In this document: one piece after another, positions 50,238 to 52,967 of the stretch
How positions within the stretch are numbered: position 1 is the stretch's first letter
Layout of the letters: each line of letters opens with the position of its first letter
Assembly (NCBI GenBank): GCA_017936665.1
Contig: JAGBFB010000007.1
Span: forward strand, 1-52,967
DNA length: 52,967 nucleotides
Origin: Spirochaetaceae bacterium
GTDB taxonomy: Bacteria > Spirochaetota > Spirochaetia > Treponematales > Treponemataceae
Reading direction: 5' to 3'
Translations under genes and position numbers: made by a program
The notes under the pieces: model-generated
Told to the model about the DNA's origin: nothing
Seen by the model: the letters and a program-made list of their open reading frames with translations, nothing else
The model's database searches: none

Positions 50238-50576
50238 ATGAATAGATATATTAATACATACAAGAAATTTATTTTAATTTTGGTAATTTTACAAATTATT
50301 TGTAGTTTTTCAATTTTTGCTATGGCTAAAAATCAGTCTGTTATTGGATACATCCAAGTTTATGGAAATGAGCCTCATACTTATTTAGGTTTGAAGAGTC
50401 AGGATGGAACTGTTTTTACTTTAAAAGCTGATAAAGAAACCTTAGATGAAATTCAAAAAAAACAAGGTGAACTTTTACAGCTTAGTGGAAAAATTATTGA
50501 AAATAAAAAACCTTTGTTCATGGGCAAATATCAATTTGAAATTGCAGAATGGTCAATCGTAACAGATGCTCAATAA
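50238..50576 (+). CDS. Exported protein of unknown function
   Basis: A 112-residue protein with a signal peptide or anchor (~9-30, ending 'FAMAK'). The mature part is mostly strands ('VIGYIQVYGNEPHTYLGLKS', 'LLQLSGKIIE') and may have an OB-like fold; it resembles no family I can name. No Shine-Dalgarno; probably leaderless. Confidence 0.65.
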   Translation: MNRYINTYKKFILILVILQIICSFSIFAMAKNQSVIGYIQVYGNEPHTYLGLKSQDGTVFTLKADKETLDEIQKKQGELLQLSGKIIENKKPLFMGKYQFEIAEWSIVTDAQ

Positions 50577-50627
50577 TTCCATTTAAAGAATAAATCTTTA
50601 TATAAAATAAGACTTGTTATAAAAAAC

Positions 50628-50656
50628 TTGCCTTATACACAGTTATTTTGTAAAAT
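50628..50656 (+). promoter_or_regulatory. Predicted promoter of Eis-like gene (leaderless type)
   Basis: TTGCCT (50628-50633), 17-base spacer, TAAAAT (50651-50656), 6 bases to the ATG at 50663. Confidence 0.6.
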
Positions 50657-50662
50657 TAAACT

Positions 50663-51871
50663 ATGAGTAAAGATAATTTAGAACTGCACAAAGTAAACAT
50701 TGAACACATGGAACAGTATAATCAACTTTTAAAGTATGTTTTTCAAGTTACAAAACATACAATGCAACAAGTTGGTTGGGAAGAAAAAGAATTTATCCGA
50801 GCAAAATTGCCTAGTTTTGAACGAGCTAGTGTAATTGGTTGGTTTGATAAAGAAAATTTAGTTTCACAGTGCGTTGTTTATCCAATGAAGGTGCGAATTT
50901 TTAGTCAAATATATGACATGGGTGGGCTCACAGGAGTTGGAACCTATCCAGAATATTCAAATCATGGACTAATGCATGCCCTTTTAGAAAAAGCACTTTA
51001 CGAAATGCGTGATAAAGGACAGTATATTTCTTATCTTTATCCATATTCCATTCCTTATTATAGAAGAAAAGGATGGGAAATTATTTCAGATAAAATCACC
51101 TACGAAATCCAAGATTATCAGTTGCCAAAAAGTCGTCAGGTTGCAGGGGAGGTTCGCCGTGTTCCAATTACAAGTCCTATAATCCGAGAATGTTATGATA
51201 GATTTGCCTCTGTTACTCATGGAGCTTTAATTCGTGACGATTTGGCATGGAATGAATATTGGCTTTGGGATAATGATGATATAACTTCAGCTGTTTACTA
51301 TAACGAAAAAGGTGAACTTGACGGTTATGTAATTTACTGGATTGCAGACGAAGTTTTTCATATCAAAGATATGATTTTTATGAATGAAGAAGCAAGAATT
51401 GGTCTTTGGAACTTTGTTAGTGCCCACTTTTCTATGATAAATAAGGTTGTGGGAAGTACATTCACAGATGAATCTTTGGCTTTCCTTTTGGAAGATGCAA
51501 AAATTCAAGAAAATATTTCTCCTTATTTTATGGCACGCATCGTTGATTTTGAAAAATTTATCGAGCAATATCCATTTAAACCAGATACTCGAAAAAGAGT
51601 TTGGTCATTTACATTAGAAGATCCACTTTTACCATGGAATCAAGGTGGTTTTACTTTAACTATCGATAGACAAGGAAAAGGAAAAGTTGAACCTACTGGA
51701 AAAAAACATAAAGATAAAATTGATATTCAAACAATGACAACAATGCTTTTAGGTTATAAACGCCCAGATTATCTTAACAAAATAGGAAGATTAGTTTGTA
51801 GCGAAAACACAGTTGATATGCTTGAAGATGCTATTGAACAACAAACTTCATATTTTTCTGATTATTTTTAA
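50663..51871 (+). CDS. Eis-type GNAT acetyltransferase
   Basis: A 402-residue protein of the three-domain Eis/Acyl-CoA N-acyltransferase family: an N-terminal GNAT fold ('GGLTGVGTYPEYSNHGLMHALL', positions ~91-112, with the acetyl-CoA loop), a second degenerate GNAT domain, and a C-terminal SCP2-like domain ('PLLPWNQGGFTLTIDRQGKG'). Eis proteins acetylate amines, including aminoglycosides in some bacteria; the natural substrate here is unknown. The ATG is 6 bases after a -10 box with no Shine-Dalgarno. Confidence 0.87.
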   Translation: MSKDNLELHKVNIEHMEQYNQLLKYVFQVTKHTMQQVGWEEKEFIRAKLPSFERASVIGWFDKENLVSQCVVYPMKVRIFSQIYDMGGLTGVGTYPEYSNHGLMHALLEKALYEMRDKGQYISYLYPYSIPYYRRKGWEIISDKITYEIQDYQLPKSRQVAGEVRRVPITSPIIRECYDRFASVTHGALIRDDLAWNEYWLWDNDDITSAVYYNEKGELDGYVIYWIADEVFHIKDMIFMNEEARIGLWNFVSAHFSMINKVVGSTFTDESLAFLLEDAKIQENISPYFMARIVDFEKFIEQYPFKPDTRKRVWSFTLEDPLLPWNQGGFTLTIDRQGKGKVEPTGKKHKDKIDIQTMTTMLLGYKRPDYLNKIGRLVCSENTVDMLEDAIEQQTSYFSDYF

Positions 51872-51885
51872 TAAGGAATTTATCC

Positions 51886-52371
51886 ATGGACGGAAGTATC
51901 GCATATGTAATAATTGGTGGAATTTTTTTGCTAATTGGTTTTGCAGGAACTATAGTTCCTATACTACCTGGTGCTCCTCTTGCTTGGCTTGGTCTTTTAC
52001 TAGCATATTTTTCTGTTTATACAGATATTTCTGTTACAACTTTGATTATCACTGCTGTTGTTGCAGTTTTAGTTTCCGTTTTGGATAATATTTTTCCAAT
52101 CATTTTTACAAAACAATCTGGTGGAAGTAAGGCTGGAACTTGGGGTTCTACAATTGGTCTAATTATCGGTTTTTTTGTTGGACCACTAGGAATTATTGCA
52201 GGACCTTTTATCGGAGCTTGGGTTGGAGAAATGATTCACGATAATTCTGATTCAAAAAGAGCCTTAACAGCTGCCTTCGGTTCTTTAAAAGGATTTTTAC
52301 TAGGTACTGGAATGAAAATGATCGCTTGTGGTATTTTCATCTGGATATTTGTAACTTCGTTGCTCCCTTGA
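51886..52371 (+). CDS. DUF456-family membrane protein
   Basis: A 161-residue protein with four hydrophobic segments and the glycine-rich pattern of DUF456: 'GFAGTIVPILPGAPLAWLGLL' (~17-37), 'GGSKAGTWGSTIGLIIGFFVGPLGIIAGPFIGAWVGE' (~79-115). Glycine-zipper helices suggest a channel-like or scaffold protein; no function is known. AAGGAA precedes the ATG, 15 bases after the acetyltransferase gene. Confidence 0.88.
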   Translation: MDGSIAYVIIGGIFLLIGFAGTIVPILPGAPLAWLGLLLAYFSVYTDISVTTLIITAVVAVLVSVLDNIFPIIFTKQSGGSKAGTWGSTIGLIIGFFVGPLGIIAGPFIGAWVGEMIHDNSDSKRALTAAFGSLKGFLLGTGMKMIACGIFIWIFVTSLLP

Positions 52372-52515
52372 CGCTACGCTAACTAGTTGTACTACAGTTT
52401 GTAGTTTACCGAGTTTTTTTATGGAAGAAAAAGTTGTGGCGATGTTTTTGATTACAAAAACTCGCACTGTTTGCATTGCAAACAGCACAAACTTCTTTCG
52501 TTCTAGTAGAAAGAG
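52372..52515. other. Intergenic region with hairpin
   Basis: Between the DUF456 gene and the Rpn gene. CTGTTTGC (52467-52474) and GCAAACAG (52478-52485) form an 8-bp hairpin with a 3-base loop but no T-run on either side. The same block has 'CGCTACGCTAACTAG' and a CTAC/GTAG dyad near 52391-52403. Nothing else is seen. Confidence 0.5.
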
Positions 52516-52967
52516 CTATTTTGCAAGGGTTTGAATTTCGTTCAAGGAAAGTCCTGTATATTTTATAATTGTTTGTATATCAAGATTGTCTTTTAGCATA
52601 TTCTTAGCAGTTTCGATTTTTGCTTGTTGAGAACCTTGAGATATACCTTGTGAGATACCTTCTTCTACGCCTTCTTTGTAACCGCGACGTTCTGCATCAA
52701 ATTCTGCAAGTCCCCAAGCCATGTAATCTCCTCTAAAAATTTCGTTAAGTTTAGTTTGTTCTACAAGAGAATTAAGTTTTGCTGTAAAATCAGTTGTAGA
52801 AGTCCTATCTACAATATACTCCAAAATTGATTTTTTTTCTACATTTTTTTCTTGTTTAAAAGCAGAGGCATTAAAAATGATTTTATGGACTTCATCTTGT
52901 AAAAATAAATCTGGTTTTTCTTTGCAAGTATTTGAAAAACTGTAGCAAGGCAAATTAAAGCCGAAAA
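52516..52967 (-). CDS. Rpn-family nuclease / putative transposase, 3' part
   Basis: The minus strand is open from the window edge to a stop at 52516-52518; the 5' part lies outside. The last ~150 residues show the usual tail: 'DEVHKIIFNASAF', 'KSILEYIVDRTSTTDFTAKL', 'RGDYMAWGLAEFDAERRGYK', the repeated 'EGVEEGISQGISQGSQQ' coil and 'IKYTGLSLNEIQTL'. This is the C-terminal half of Rpn-type proteins. It is a separate copy from the gene at the left edge, which shows the N-terminal half only, so the two cannot be compared directly. Confidence 0.8.
   Translation of the reverse strand, partial: FGFNLPCYSFSNTCKEKPDLFLQDEVHKIIFNASAFKQEKNVEKKSILEYIVDRTSTTDFTAKLNSLVEQTKLNEIFRGDYMAWGLAEFDAERRGYKEGVEEGISQGISQGSQQAKIETAKNMLKDNLDIQTIIKYTGLSLNEIQTLAK

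Noticed and set aside
1-52967. tRNA, rRNA or tmRNA genes
   Set aside because: I looked in the intergenic regions for cloverleaf arms and the usual T-loop sequence and saw none.
1-52967. A composite mobile element bounded by the two Rpn genes at the window ends
   Set aside because: The window ends are arbitrary cuts, both genes are partial and have opposite halves visible, and the genes between are largely housekeeping.

Overview
The window reads as a stretch of a host-associated spirochaete genome, most likely Treponema. It is AT-rich, with a glutamate decarboxylase/antiporter pair, a P13-family porin of the spirochaete type, many small secreted or outer-membrane proteins with lysine-rich N-termini, and Rpn-family nuclease genes. 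The genus is inferred from gene content; no rRNA or marker phylogeny was available. I saw no rRNA, tRNA or CRISPR array.

Layout. 1-593 is the 5' part of an Rpn-family gene (minus). 746-3729 is an acid-resistance operon (gadB-gadC) with a promoter, a hairpin at the predicted 5' end of the mRNA and a terminator. 3737-4973 is a peroxide-response operon (glutathione peroxidase, TSCPD protein, OhrR) behind an OhrR-like operator. 5007-8670 holds a fused AroD-AroE enzyme, rpiA and an extended RluA-type pseudouridine synthase. 8753-13348 (minus) holds a STAS-like protein, a CPBP protease with a membrane-anchored MerR regulator, a P13 porin and a three-gene operon of unknown function. 13484-14495 holds an XRE regulator and a Phd/VapC-type toxin-antitoxin pair; glnA follows. 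16009-17430 is a repeat-rich plastic zone: 62-bp tandem repeats, a broken GIY-YIG gene, and a second PIN-toxin pair between two copies of one terminator. 17464-19871 holds secreted/outer-membrane proteins and a YbaK deacylase. 19927-21972 is an XRE-rtcB unit with a structured leader. 22033-24057 holds a Dabb protein, a second broken GIY-YIG gene and sfsA.

24091-35209 is the most unusual part, a defence island. mcrB and mcrC are separated by about 7 kb holding a small membrane protein, a 1263-residue restriction-methylase-specificity fusion of the AloI/CjeI type, a KilA-N protein, a BRO-domain protein and a truncated RhuM remnant. A macrodomain gene follows mcrC closely. The upstream region carries a dyad found again at 43002-43020.

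35277-52967 is mostly housekeeping: threonine aldolase, methyltransferase, PAP2 phosphatase, acyl-ACP thioesterase, HD-GYP sensor, NlpC/P60 lipoprotein, duplicated lipoproteins, a GNAT protein, a VUT-family queuosine-precursor transporter, NUDIX, outer-membrane protein, flavodoxin, SPL-family radical SAM enzyme, PlsC, GltS-like symporter, Eis-type acetyltransferase, DUF456 protein and the 3' part of another Rpn gene.

A cross-cutting signal: nine genes have a -35/-10 pair with a 17-18 base spacer whose -10 box lies 6-8 bases before the start codon, with no Shine-Dalgarno sequence. This predicts widespread leaderless mRNAs alongside ordinary leadered genes.
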